This document shows positions 10,296-17,894 of a stretch of DNA of 64,000 nt, one piece after another. The position numbers were made by a program, and so were the translations under genes. Within the stretch, counting starts at the first letter, position 1. Every line of letters starts with the position of its first letter. The notes beneath the pieces are model-generated. The model was not told where the DNA came from, ran no database searches, and saw only the letters and a list, made by a program, of their open reading frames with translations. Source of the DNA: Hymenobacter radiodurans (GTDB lineage: Bacteria; Bacteroidota; Bacteroidia; Cytophagales; Hymenobacteraceae); NCBI RefSeq assembly GCF_004355185.1, contig NZ_CP037922.1:3504001-3568000 (forward strand), read 5' to 3'.

Positions 10296-11441
10296 ATGAA
10301 ATTCATCATCGCTGGGGCAGGAATTGGGGGATTAGCTACGGCGTTGGCCTTGCGCCAGCAGAACCACGACGTACAGGTAGTGGAAGCTGCGACTGAGCTG
10401 CGCGAAATCGGGGCGGGCGTAGTGTTGGGCGCCAATGCCATGCAGGCGCTCGACCGTTTGGGCGTGCACGATGCCGTGCGTGCTGCGGGTTTCCCCATTA
10501 CTCGGATTAGCTTGCTGGATCGCCACGGCCGTATCCTCAATGACATTGATACCACGCCCTTCACCCGCCGCCTCGGCTATGAAAACCTAGCCATTCACCG
10601 CGCCGACTTACAACGGATTCTGCTGGCAAATTTGCCCCCCGACGTCGTACAGCTAGGCAAGTCGCTGGAACGGTTTGAGGAAAAAGACAACCACGTAACT
10701 GCCTATTTCACCGATGGTGAGCATCTGGAAGCGCAGGCGTTGATTGGCGCTGATGGTATTCGGTCGCGAGTGCGGCGGCAGCTACTGCCCTTTTCGCAGC
10801 CGCGCTACGCGGGCTACACCTGCTGGCGGGGCGTAATAGAAGCACAGTCGCTGAACTTGCCCGCAGGTCGCTCTACCGAAACCTGGGGCGGCAACGGACG
10901 CTTTGGCGTGGTGCCGTTAGGCAACGGACAGGTGTATTGGTTTGCCTGCATTAATAGCGCCCAAGCGCAAAATCCACAGTACCGCGCTTTCCAGTTAGCC
11001 GATTTGCAGCGGCATTTTGCCGACTACCACTCCCCTATTCCCGAGCTGCTGGCACTCACTACAAATGAGCAAGTTATCTGGGGCGATATTATTGATTTGA
11101 AGCCATTGGGGCGCTTTAACTTTGGCCGAGTGCTGCTCCTTGGCGATGCAGCCCACGCCACTACACCCAACATGGGGCAGGGCGCGGGCCAAGCCGTAGA
11201 GGATGCTGCCGTATTAGCGAGTTGTCTGGTGCAAGCCAACGGCATTGAGTCCGCCTTTCAGGCCTTTGATACCCAGCGTCGGCCGCGCACAACTCGCATT
11301 GTCAATCAATCGTGGCAGTTAGGTAAAGTGGCCCAGATGGAACAGCCGTGGCTGGTGGGCCTGCGCAATGCCGTAATGCGCCGCGTGCCCGCCACCGTAA
11401 ATAATCATCAGATGGCTTTCCTGTACGAAACGGATATCTAG
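10296..11441 (+). CDS. FAD-dependent monooxygenase (salicylate/urate hydroxylase-like)
   Basis: A 381-residue class A flavoprotein monooxygenase. It has an N-terminal FAD-binding GAGIGGLATALAL (residues 7-19), the acidic end of strand 2 (VVEAA), and LIGADGIRSRVRR (the conserved DG motif contacting FAD and NAD(P)H). GDAAHATTPNMGQGAGQAVEDA follows near residue 285 and closes the flavin site. Family members hydroxylate aromatic or heteroaromatic substrates such as salicylate or urate, or inactivate tetracyclines; the substrate here is not predictable. The gene stands alone between the family B repeat and a convergent nuclease-like gene whose 3' end it overlaps by four bases. Confidence 0.88.
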   Translation: MKFIIAGAGIGGLATALALRQQNHDVQVVEAATELREIGAGVVLGANAMQALDRLGVHDAVRAAGFPITRISLLDRHGRILNDIDTTPFTRRLGYENLAIHRADLQRILLANLPPDVVQLGKSLERFEEKDNHVTAYFTDGEHLEAQALIGADGIRSRVRRQLLPFSQPRYAGYTCWRGVIEAQSLNLPAGRSTETWGGNGRFGVVPLGNGQVYWFACINSAQAQNPQYRAFQLADLQRHFADYHSPIPELLALTTNEQVIWGDIIDLKPLGRFNFGRVLLLGDAAHATTPNMGQGAGQAVEDAAVLASCLVQANGIESAFQAFDTQRRPRTTRIVNQSWQLGKVAQMEQPWLVGLRNAVMRRVPATVNNHQMAFLYETDI

Positions 11442-12607
11442 GTAGTCAACTCTTTCTTTTGGTCGGCGCCAGCGGCTTCCTCTAACTCCTCTTCGCGCTC
11501 CTCCTGGAAGCCATCCTTAATCTTTTCGGCGGCCTCTTCGTGGTCCTCAGCGTCGGCTTGCTCGGCATTCTCCTTCTGAATATGCTTATCGTGCGGTTCG
11601 TAGCTAAGCTTGATGTAGATGGGAAAATGGTCGGAGCCGACGTAATTGAGCCGTTGAATGTCGTCTACTTTGAAGTCGGGCGACACGAATACGTGGTCGA
11701 GGGGCCAGCGCAAAAGGGAATAGTCGGCGTGGAAAGTAGGGAGCAGACCGCGGCCCACGCGTGGGTCCATCAGACCGCTGATGCGCCGAAACAGCTCGGA
11801 CGTGTGTGACCATGCCACGTCGTTCATATCGCCAAACACAACCGTAGGCTCGTCTTTCTTCTCTATTTCTTTGCCCACCAGCAGCAACTCCGCATCACGC
11901 TTGGTGCTGGTTTTGGCTTCTTGGGGTGCTGGCGGCTTGGGGTGCAAGCCATACAGCCGAATCCAGGTTTTGCCATCAGGTAGCTGCACGTGCGTATGCA
12001 GGGAAGGTACATCATCGTCGAGCAGGTACTTGATGTGGCAGTCGCGGACGGGGAGGCGCGAGAAGAACAGCAGGCCGTAGGTGTTATCGAGCGGCTCGTG
12101 ACAGGTGTACGGATGGGTTTTCTCCAGCGGCCGCAGTTGCTCCAGCCACCATTTATCCGTCTCCACCGCCATGATAATATCCGGATCGATGCGCTCCAGC
12201 TCAGCCAGCGCTTCTTTGCCTTTCTTATTGAATTGCAGCACATTCATAACGGCCAGACTTAAGTGGCGGCCGTCATTATCAAGCTCCGTACTGTCGCCCA
12301 CTTGCTTGCTCGCTAGCGGTGTATAAGGCACAATACGAACCAGTTGATACACCACGGCTGCAGCCAGAGCCAACAAGAGCCCGATGCCCCAATAGTCAGG
12401 CAATTTGTGCCATTCCAATACCAATCCGCCGGCAAGAGTCAGGAGGGCCAAACCGACAATTTGCAGACGCGGAAAGTCAAATACCCGTATCCACCAGGCC
12501 TCCGCGCGAAGCAGAGGAAGAAGTGTGCCTACTAGTGCCGCAACCGAAAGCAGCAGCACGAGGCCGTGCGCAAGCAGAATCCAAAGTGGTGCATCGAGGT
12601 CAGGCAT
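11438..12607 (-). CDS. Membrane-anchored endonuclease/exonuclease/phosphatase-family protein
   Basis: Three hydrophobic segments in the first 100 residues anchor the protein. A domain of the endonuclease/exonuclease/phosphatase fold follows: LAVMNVLQFN, a metal-binding Glu in IIMAVETDKWW, LYGLHPKPP, VVFGDMNDVAW (the Asp-x-Asn of the active site) and YVGSDHFPIYIKL (the Asp-His pair) at the end. Together these keep the whole catalytic set. The last 50 residues are a very Glu/Lys-rich, probably disordered, tail. Targets of such anchored members are unknown; nucleic acid or inositol/sphingolipid phosphodiesters are possible. It lies downstream of purE on the same strand, separated by a terminator. 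Confidence 0.85.
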   Translation of the reverse strand: MPDLDAPLWILLAHGLVLLLSVAALVGTLLPLLRAEAWWIRVFDFPRLQIVGLALLTLAGGLVLEWHKLPDYWGIGLLLALAAAVVYQLVRIVPYTPLASKQVGDSTELDNDGRHLSLAVMNVLQFNKKGKEALAELERIDPDIIMAVETDKWWLEQLRPLEKTHPYTCHEPLDNTYGLLFFSRLPVRDCHIKYLLDDDVPSLHTHVQLPDGKTWIRLYGLHPKPPAPQEAKTSTKRDAELLLVGKEIEKKDEPTVVFGDMNDVAWSHTSELFRRISGLMDPRVGRGLLPTFHADYSLLRWPLDHVFVSPDFKVDDIQRLNYVGSDHFPIYIKLSYEPHDKHIQKENAEQADAEDHEEAAEKIKDGFQEEREEELEEAAGADQKKELTT

Positions 12608-12650
12608 GGGGCGGGAAATATTCGGAATATAAAATTTACTTGTTGAAAGA

Positions 12651-12684
12651 AAAAATGCCCCCCAACTGCAGCCGGGGGCATTTT
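12651..12684 (-). terminator. Intrinsic terminator of purE
   Basis: Read on the minus strand: AAAATGCCCCC, a short loop, then GGGGGGCATTTTTT directly after the purE stop. The arms differ by one base (five versus six). Confidence 0.8.
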
Positions 12685-12687
12685 ACG

Positions 12688-13242
12688 CTATTCTTCGTTA
12701 AAGCCACCCTTTCGCAGCTCATCAATGGTACGCATTACTTTATCCTTCAGCGAGGTACGGTATTTTTCCAACGCATCTACCAGGCGAGCATTAGACAGGC
12801 CCAGAATCTGGGTAGCTAGAATAGCGGCATTGGTGGCTCCATCAATAGCCACGGTGGCCACGGGTACGCCGGTTGGCATTTGCAGCATGGACAGCGTTGA
12901 GTCGAGGCCGCGAATGGAGGTAGTGGAATTGATGGGCACGCCTATAACTGGGATGGTAGTAAAAGAAGCCACCATGCCGGGCAGGTGAGCCGCGCCTCCC
13001 CCACCAGCAATTATCACGCGCAGCCCGCGCTTGCGGGCCGATTCAGCATACTCAATCAGGCGGTGCGGGGTGCGGTGGGCCGATACTAGTGTAAACTCGT
13101 GCGGAATATTGAACTGCCGCAGCAGCTCAGCGGCGGCCATCATTACTTTGATATCAGACTGACTGCCCATAATAATGCCCACAATGGGTGTATCACGGGT
13201 TTCTTCAACTGGACTTGGAGTAGCAGGTGCGTTGGTGCTCAT
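12688..13242 (-). CDS. purE: N5-carboxyaminoimidazole ribonucleotide mutase
   Basis: A 184-residue class I PurE, catalysing the N5-CAIR to CAIR rearrangement in purine synthesis. Motifs seen: GIIMGSQSD near residue 24, the catalytic His in SAHRTPHR, IIAGGGGAAHLPGM, and GVPINSTTSIRGLDSTLSM. The first 18 residues are a low-complexity Thr/Pro extension. An alternative downstream Met lacks context, so the given start is kept. It is the only purine gene here and is divergent from the MarC-family gene. Confidence 0.95.
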   Translation of the reverse strand: MSTNAPATPSPVEETRDTPIVGIIMGSQSDIKVMMAAAELLRQFNIPHEFTLVSAHRTPHRLIEYAESARKRGLRVIIAGGGGAAHLPGMVASFTTIPVIGVPINSTTSIRGLDSTLSMLQMPTGVPVATVAIDGATNAAILATQILGLSNARLVDALEKYRTSLKDKVMRTIDELRKGGFNEE

Positions 13243-13364
13243 AGGAAAAATGGAGAAACTATAGGTGCCTCTGACGGCTGTACGCGACTTGTACGCGGCA
13301 TTACCTCCGCGGTTGGTTCGTCAAACATAGCACTTTCCCGCCTTGCTCCTCTCCTGTCGCCTCG

Positions 13365-13372
13365 TACCTTTA
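13365..13372 (+). promoter_or_regulatory. -7 box of the MarC-family gene
   Basis: TACCTTTA, one base off TAnnTTTG, 26 bases before the ATG at 13399. It supports that start rather than the longer open frame reaching back to 13099. Confidence 0.5.
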
Positions 13373-13398
13373 GCCGCCTTCACCATGCTCCCCGCTTC

Positions 13399-14016
13399 AT
13401 GGAAATTCTGCTTGCCACGTTCACTACGCTGTTTTCGGTCGTAAATCCGTTTGGAGCCATGCCCGTCTTTCTGACTTTAACAGAAGAAGACTCCCCCCAG
13501 GAACGGCGCCAAATTGGACTACGGGCCTGCCTTTACATGATAGCTGTGCTGACCGTGTCGTTTTTTGCGGGCCAGTATGTACTCAACTTTTTCGGCATCA
13601 ATATTCACCATTTGCGCATCGCGGGGGGCATTTTGCTGATGCGCTCGGCCTTTGATCTGCTCACGCCTGGCGGCAACCGCGACCGAGTGTCGCCGGCCGC
13701 GCTGGAGGAGAGTATGCACAAGAACGATATTTCCTTCACCCCGCTGGCTATGCCGATGCTTTCCGGCCCAGGCTCTATTGCGGTGTGTATCAGCTTGTTC
13801 ACGGAGCGCCTCAGCTACTTCGATATGGGCTTGATCTTCGTAGGCTTCGTGCTGGTGGCGCTGGCGGCTTATATTATTCTGATGTCGTCGCTGCGGCTCA
13901 CCCGATTCTTGGGACGGCCTGGCATGGCTGCTCTGGCGCGAATTATGGGCTTTATTACGCTTGCCATCGGGGTCAATTTTATGGCTACGGCTATTAAGGC
14001 GCTGTTTCAGGAGTAG
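13399..14016 (+). CDS. MarC-family (UPF0056) membrane protein
   Basis: A 205-residue integral membrane protein with about six hydrophobic helices. The N-terminus TTLFSVVNPFGAMPVFLTL and the internal repeat LAMPMLSGPGSIAV are the two hallmark NPxG / PxxxGPG motifs of the MarC family. Despite the name, members have no proven drug-efflux role; some are linked to amino acid export. The frame is open 300 bases further upstream, overlapping purE, but only the segment from 13399 is MarC-like and a promoter box precedes it. It sits directly before hemE on the same strand but has its own promoter. Confidence 0.9.
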   Translation: MEILLATFTTLFSVVNPFGAMPVFLTLTEEDSPQERRQIGLRACLYMIAVLTVSFFAGQYVLNFFGINIHHLRIAGGILLMRSAFDLLTPGGNRDRVSPAALEESMHKNDISFTPLAMPMLSGPGSIAVCISLFTERLSYFDMGLIFVGFVLVALAAYIILMSSLRLTRFLGRPGMAALARIMGFITLAIGVNFMATAIKALFQE

Positions 14017-14123
14017 CAAAAACCGGCGGCTTAACTCGACTTTAAGCTGACGGCCGCATAGTAAGTTTCTGGGTTGTTGGAGCTATTGCTTTAGCCACGG
14101 CTGCATTCCTGCGTTGCTAGACG

Positions 14124-14131
14124 TACCTTTG
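14124..14131 (+). promoter_or_regulatory. -7 box of hemE
   Basis: Perfect TAnnTTTG (TACCTTTG), about 48 bases before the GTG start of hemE. Confidence 0.6.
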
Positions 14132-14178
14132 CTTCCACGCCGCTACCCGGCATAGCATCCGCCCAAATCAGCAACCCT

Positions 14179-15225
14179 GTGATTAAAAACGACCTCATAC
14201 TTCGGGCCGCCCGCGGCGAACAAACCGAGCGTACGCCCGTGTGGCTGATGCGCCAAGCTGGCCGTATTCTGCCTGAATATCGCGCCCTGCGTGCCCGCCT
14301 CAGCGGCTTTAAAGAACTGGTAGAAACGCCCGATCTAGCCGCTGAAGTCACGATTCAGCCCGTTGATGCGCTCGACGTCGACGCTGCCATCATCTTCTCC
14401 GACATTCTGGTGGTGCCCGATGCGATGGGCCTTACTTACGAGATGGTGGAAGCCCGCGGGCCGCTTTTCCCCGAAACCGTACGCTCCGCCGCCGACATTC
14501 AGAAGCTGCGCATCGCGGATCCGGAGGAGCATCTGGGTTATGTGCTGGAAGCTATTCGCGTTACCAAGCGCGCGCTGAATGGTCGGGTGCCGCTCATTGG
14601 TTTTGCCGGTGCTCCTTGGACTATTCTAGCGTATATGGTGGAGGGCCACGGCTCTAAAACGTTCTCTAAAGCGCGGCGCATGCTGTATGCCGAGCCGGCG
14701 TTAGCTCATCAGCTACTGGAGAAAATTACGGCTACCACTATCGCGTATTTGCAGGCGCAGGTGCAAGCGGGCGCTAATCTTATTCAGGTGTTCGACTCTT
14801 GGGCCGGGATTTTGCCCCCCAGTCATTACCGCGAGTTCAGCACCCGCTACATCGCCCAAATCTGTGAGGCGCTGCCCGATGTACCCGTGACGGTGTTTGC
14901 CAAAGGCGCTTTTTTCGCGCTGGAAGACTTCGCTCAGCTCGATTGTCAAACCATCGGCCTCGACTGGAACCAGGACCCCCGCGCCGCCCGCGCTATTATC
15001 GGCGACAACTATACGCTGCAAGGCAATCTCGACCCTTGTGCGCTCTACGGCTCCCCGGAGCAGGTGCAGGCCGCTACCATCGAGATGCTGCGCCAGTTTG
15101 GGCCTCAGCGCCACATCGCCAACCTCGGCCACGGCGTGTACCCCGATACTGATCCGGCGAATGTGCGCGTGTTTATCCAAACTGTGAAGGAGTTCAGCGC
15201 ATTGGCCCGCGAGGGAACCATATAG
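14179..15225 (+). CDS. hemE: Uroporphyrinogen decarboxylase
   Basis: A 348-residue enzyme that converts uroporphyrinogen III to coproporphyrinogen III in haem synthesis. Signatures: [17 protein letters not shown] near residue 18 (substrate-binding Arg residues), [14 protein letters not shown] (catalytic Asp), [16 protein letters not shown] (second family signature), FDSWAG, and a C-terminal [10 protein letters not shown] and [11 protein letters not shown]. Length is normal. The start is GTG; no ATG is available in frame before [12 protein letters not shown]. It ends at a bidirectional terminator shared with the convergent kinase gene. Confidence 0.96.
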   Translation: MIKNDLILRAARGEQTERTPVWLMRQAGRILPEYRALRARLSGFKELVETPDLAAEVTIQPVDALDVDAAIIFSDILVVPDAMGLTYEMVEARGPLFPETVRSAADIQKLRIADPEEHLGYVLEAIRVTKRALNGRVPLIGFAGAPWTILAYMVEGHGSKTFSKARRMLYAEPALAHQLLEKITATTIAYLQAQVQAGANLIQVFDSWAGILPPSHYREFSTRYIAQICEALPDVPVTVFAKGAFFALEDFAQLDCQTIGLDWNQDPRAARAIIGDNYTLQGNLDPCALYGSPEQVQAATIEMLRQFGPQRHIANLGHGVYPDTDPANVRVFIQTVKEFSALAREGTI

Positions 15226-15238
15226 TATTCAAACCCAT

Positions 15239-15275
15239 AAAAAAGCCCCCCAGATCATAGTCTGGGGGCTTTTTT
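15239..15275. terminator. Bidirectional terminator between hemE and the heptose kinase
   Basis: A6-GCCCCCCAGA, loop, TCTGGGGGC-T6. It is a symmetric hairpin with A and T runs on both sides, placed between convergent genes. The arms are six Cs and five Gs. Confidence 0.9.
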
Positions 15276-15294
15276 ACGAACTTATGCCTTAGTC

Positions 15295-16344
15295 TCAAAT
15301 TGAAACTGACCCTTCTGTTGGTACGATAACGCTTAGTAGGCCTGCTTCCTGAGCTTCTTCCAGCAATCGGTCTTTCTCAATTGGTACTACGCCAACCTGC
15401 TCGCAAACCAACCCGCCACCTAGGTTTGCCAGTGCGGCTAACACCGGCGCTTCCAGTCCTAAGGCCACGCATAAAGCAGCAATGCTGATAACGGTGTCGC
15501 CGGCCCCTGACACGTCGGAAATGGCGCGTAAGTGGGCAGGAATGTAGTTGCGACCCGTAGCCGGTGCGTCGCTGAATACACCGCGCTCAGAGAGCGTGAC
15601 CAGAATAATGGCGGGCGTGAGCAACTCACGCAGGCGCTGGACGGCAGCCTCAAACTGCGGACGGTCGGCGTCGGTATCGTTGAAGTCCAGCTTTAGGCCC
15701 TCGCGCAACTCTTTCAGGTTTGGCTTGAAGAGCGTGCAATAGCGATACGCCAGAAAGTTTTTGCGCTTCGGGTCAACGACGGTTGGGATGTTGCGCTGCC
15801 GGGCCTGCGCGATGAAATGCTGAATCAGACTCTCATTGAGCACGCCTTTGTCGTAATCTTCAAATACCACTACGTCGGCTTGGGGCAGCAGCGCCTCATA
15901 GCGTGCAATGAGGTCGGCGGCCTCGGTAGCGTTGAGGTCAGTTTCTACTTCTGAGTCGATGCGCAGCAGGTGCTGGCCGGCAGCCAGGATGCGCTGCTTG
16001 ACGGTGGTTGGCCGGTCGGCGCTGCGCACAATGCCTTTCGCCGACAAGTTTTTATCTTCCAACAAGCCTAGCAATTGGTCGCCGCCGGCATCCTCACCTA
16101 CCACCGCGCACAGCAAGGGCGTCGCGCCAAGGGCCTGCACATTCAGCGCCACATTGGCCGCGCCGCCGAGACGCTGCTCGGTGCGGCTCACGTGCACGAT
16201 AGGCACTGGCGCCTCGGGCGAAATGCGGCCAGCCTTGCCCCAAACGTAGGCATCCAGCATCACATCGCCCACAATGAGCACCGTGAGGCGGTTGAAGGCA
16301 GCAAATAATTCGGGCAGCGAAGTAGGCGGTACGGTGGGGGGCAT
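15295..16344 (-). CDS. rfaE1: D-glycero-beta-D-manno-heptose-7-phosphate kinase (HldE/RfaE kinase domain)
   Basis: A 349-residue PfkB-family sugar kinase. The N-terminal VGDVMLDAYVWGKAGRISPEAPVPIV and the GGAANVALNV motif are characteristic of the RfaE kinase domain, which phosphorylates heptose-7-phosphate at O-1 for ADP-heptose and lipopolysaccharide core synthesis. VVFEDYDKGV, VDPKRKN and VSGAGDTVIS (the PfkB anion hole and catalytic Asp) follow. There is no nucleotidyltransferase domain, so that partner must be elsewhere. ATG 16344 is chosen because a -7 box overlaps the first codon of the longer frame (start at 16374). Confidence 0.9.
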   Translation of the reverse strand: MPPTVPPTSLPELFAAFNRLTVLIVGDVMLDAYVWGKAGRISPEAPVPIVHVSRTEQRLGGAANVALNVQALGATPLLCAVVGEDAGGDQLLGLLEDKNLSAKGIVRSADRPTTVKQRILAAGQHLLRIDSEVETDLNATEAADLIARYEALLPQADVVVFEDYDKGVLNESLIQHFIAQARQRNIPTVVDPKRKNFLAYRYCTLFKPNLKELREGLKLDFNDTDADRPQFEAAVQRLRELLTPAIILVTLSERGVFSDAPATGRNYIPAHLRAISDVSGAGDTVISIAALCVALGLEAPVLAALANLGGGLVCEQVGVVPIEKDRLLEEAQEAGLLSVIVPTEGSVSI

Positions 16345-16371
16345 TTTGACGACTTTCGACGAAGGAAGCCG

Positions 16372-16379
16372 CAAAGGTA
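16372..16379 (-). promoter_or_regulatory. -7 box of the heptose kinase gene
   Basis: Perfect TACCTTTG on the minus strand, 27 bases before the ATG at 16344. It overlaps the alternative start at 16374 and so argues against it. Confidence 0.6.
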
Positions 16380-16582
16380 GAAACTAGCCCGATGTAACGC
16401 AGAGCATCGGCGCGTCGAATCCTTGCAGACGTTGCTTCAGGGATTCAACTTCTGCTTCACAAATCAACAAACCAAGCGCTGGGGGCTTTTCACGAACAAC
16501 CGCAACGGGCTACGAACTGAAGCACAGCGTTAGTCCCTCACCCAGTCCAACGATTTCCCAAGCTAAGCTGCTGCTTGTGGCT

Positions 16583-17803
16583 TTAGTGCAGCTTTTCCAG
16601 ACTTGCTTTAATGCGAATGAAGGCCTCGCGCAGCTTCTCATCGGCGGCGGCGGTACTGAAGCGCATGCAGCTAGGCGCTCCAAACGCCTCACCCGAAACG
16701 GCAGCTACATGTGCGTCATTCAGCAGAAACATCGCCAAATCGGTAGCGTTTTCGATTACGTCGCCTTGGGGGGCTTTTTTACCGAAATAGGCACTCACGT
16801 CCGGAAAAACGTAGAAAGCACCAGCCGGCGTTGGCGTCTGGAAGCCCGGAATTTCTTTGGCTAACTCCAACACCAAGTCGCGGCGGCGGTGGTAGGCGGT
16901 TACCATTTCATCGGCGGAACTACGGCCTCCTTCCAAGGCAGCCAGTGCGGCGCGTTGGGCAATGGAGCAGGTGCCCGAAGTAATCTGGCTCTGCATTTTC
17001 TCGCAAGCACTGGCAATTTCTTTACGCGCGGCCAGATAGCCCACGCGCCAACCCGTCATGGCGTAGCCTTTGGAAAAGCCGTTTACAGTAATTACCTGGT
17101 CTTTAATCTCATCAAATTCAGCCAAGCTCACATGCTCGCCCTCAAAGTTGATGTACTCATAAATCTCGTCGGCCATGGCAAACACCTGCGGATGACGCGC
17201 TAGTACGGCCGCAATGTCGGCTAGCTCTTCGCGCGAGAATACAGCACCCGTGGGGTTGCAGGGCGACGAATACATGATGAGTTTAGTACGGGGCGTAATG
17301 GCCTCCTCTATCTGCGCGGCCGTGGCTTTGTAGTCGTTTTCCAACGTGCCCATCACCCGCACTGATACACCTTCGGCTAGGCGCACCATTTCCTCGTAGC
17401 TTACCCAGTATGGAGCCAGCACAATTACTTCCTCGCCAGGATTTACCATGCTCATCACCGCATTAGCCAAGGCCTGCTTTGCGCCCGTACTCACTACGAT
17501 GTTCTCACACTGATACTCAAGGCGGTTTTCACGACGTAGCTTGTCGGCAATAGCTTGGCGTAGCTCTACGTAGCCGGGCACAGGCGTATACTTGGTATAT
17601 CCTTCGTCAAGCGCCCGCTTGGCGGCATCCTTGATGTACTGCGGCGTTTGAAAATCAGGCTCGCCAAAACTTAGGTTAATCACGTTGTGACCCTGAGCGG
17701 CGAGCTCACGCGATTTTTTGGCCATCGCAATGGTCTGCGACTCTTGTAGAGCGCTGATGCGATCAGAGAGAAACGTAGTAGCAAGCGTAGCGGAAGCTGA
17801 CAT
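16583..17803 (-). CDS. PLP-dependent class I aminotransferase (aspartate-type)
   Basis: A 406-residue fold-type I aminotransferase. Visible: INLSFGEPDFQTP, GYTKYTPVPGYVELRQAIA, the substrate-contacting Asn in SSPCNPTGAVFSREEL, DEIYEYI (Asp binding the pyridine N), VNGFSKGYAMTGWRVGY with the Schiff-base Lys, and the C-terminal MRFSTAAADEKLREA with the carboxylate-binding Arg. The subgroup matches bacterial aspartate/prephenate aminotransferases; the exact amino donor is not certain. It is preceded by its own -7 box and followed by about 240 bases without a gene. It may end in that spacer, though I see no clear terminator there. Confidence 0.92.
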   Translation of the reverse strand: MSASATLATTFLSDRISALQESQTIAMAKKSRELAAQGHNVINLSFGEPDFQTPQYIKDAAKRALDEGYTKYTPVPGYVELRQAIADKLRRENRLEYQCENIVVSTGAKQALANAVMSMVNPGEEVIVLAPYWVSYEEMVRLAEGVSVRVMGTLENDYKATAAQIEEAITPRTKLIMYSSPCNPTGAVFSREELADIAAVLARHPQVFAMADEIYEYINFEGEHVSLAEFDEIKDQVITVNGFSKGYAMTGWRVGYLAARKEIASACEKMQSQITSGTCSIAQRAALAALEGGRSSADEMVTAYHRRRDLVLELAKEIPGFQTPTPAGAFYVFPDVSAYFGKKAPQGDVIENATDLAMFLLNDAHVAAVSGEAFGAPSCMRFSTAAADEKLREAFIRIKASLEKLH

Positions 17804-17827
17804 AGACTGACGGGCTTTGGAGACATA

Positions 17828-17835
17828 CGAAAGTA
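17828..17835 (-). promoter_or_regulatory. -7 box of the aminotransferase gene
   Basis: TACTTTCG on the minus strand, 24 bases upstream of the ATG at 17803. Confidence 0.5.
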
Positions 17836-17894
17836 CGGATTCGAGTTGAACCGTTCCTTACATGCACACAACTCTATTTGAGAGGCTGCTACGG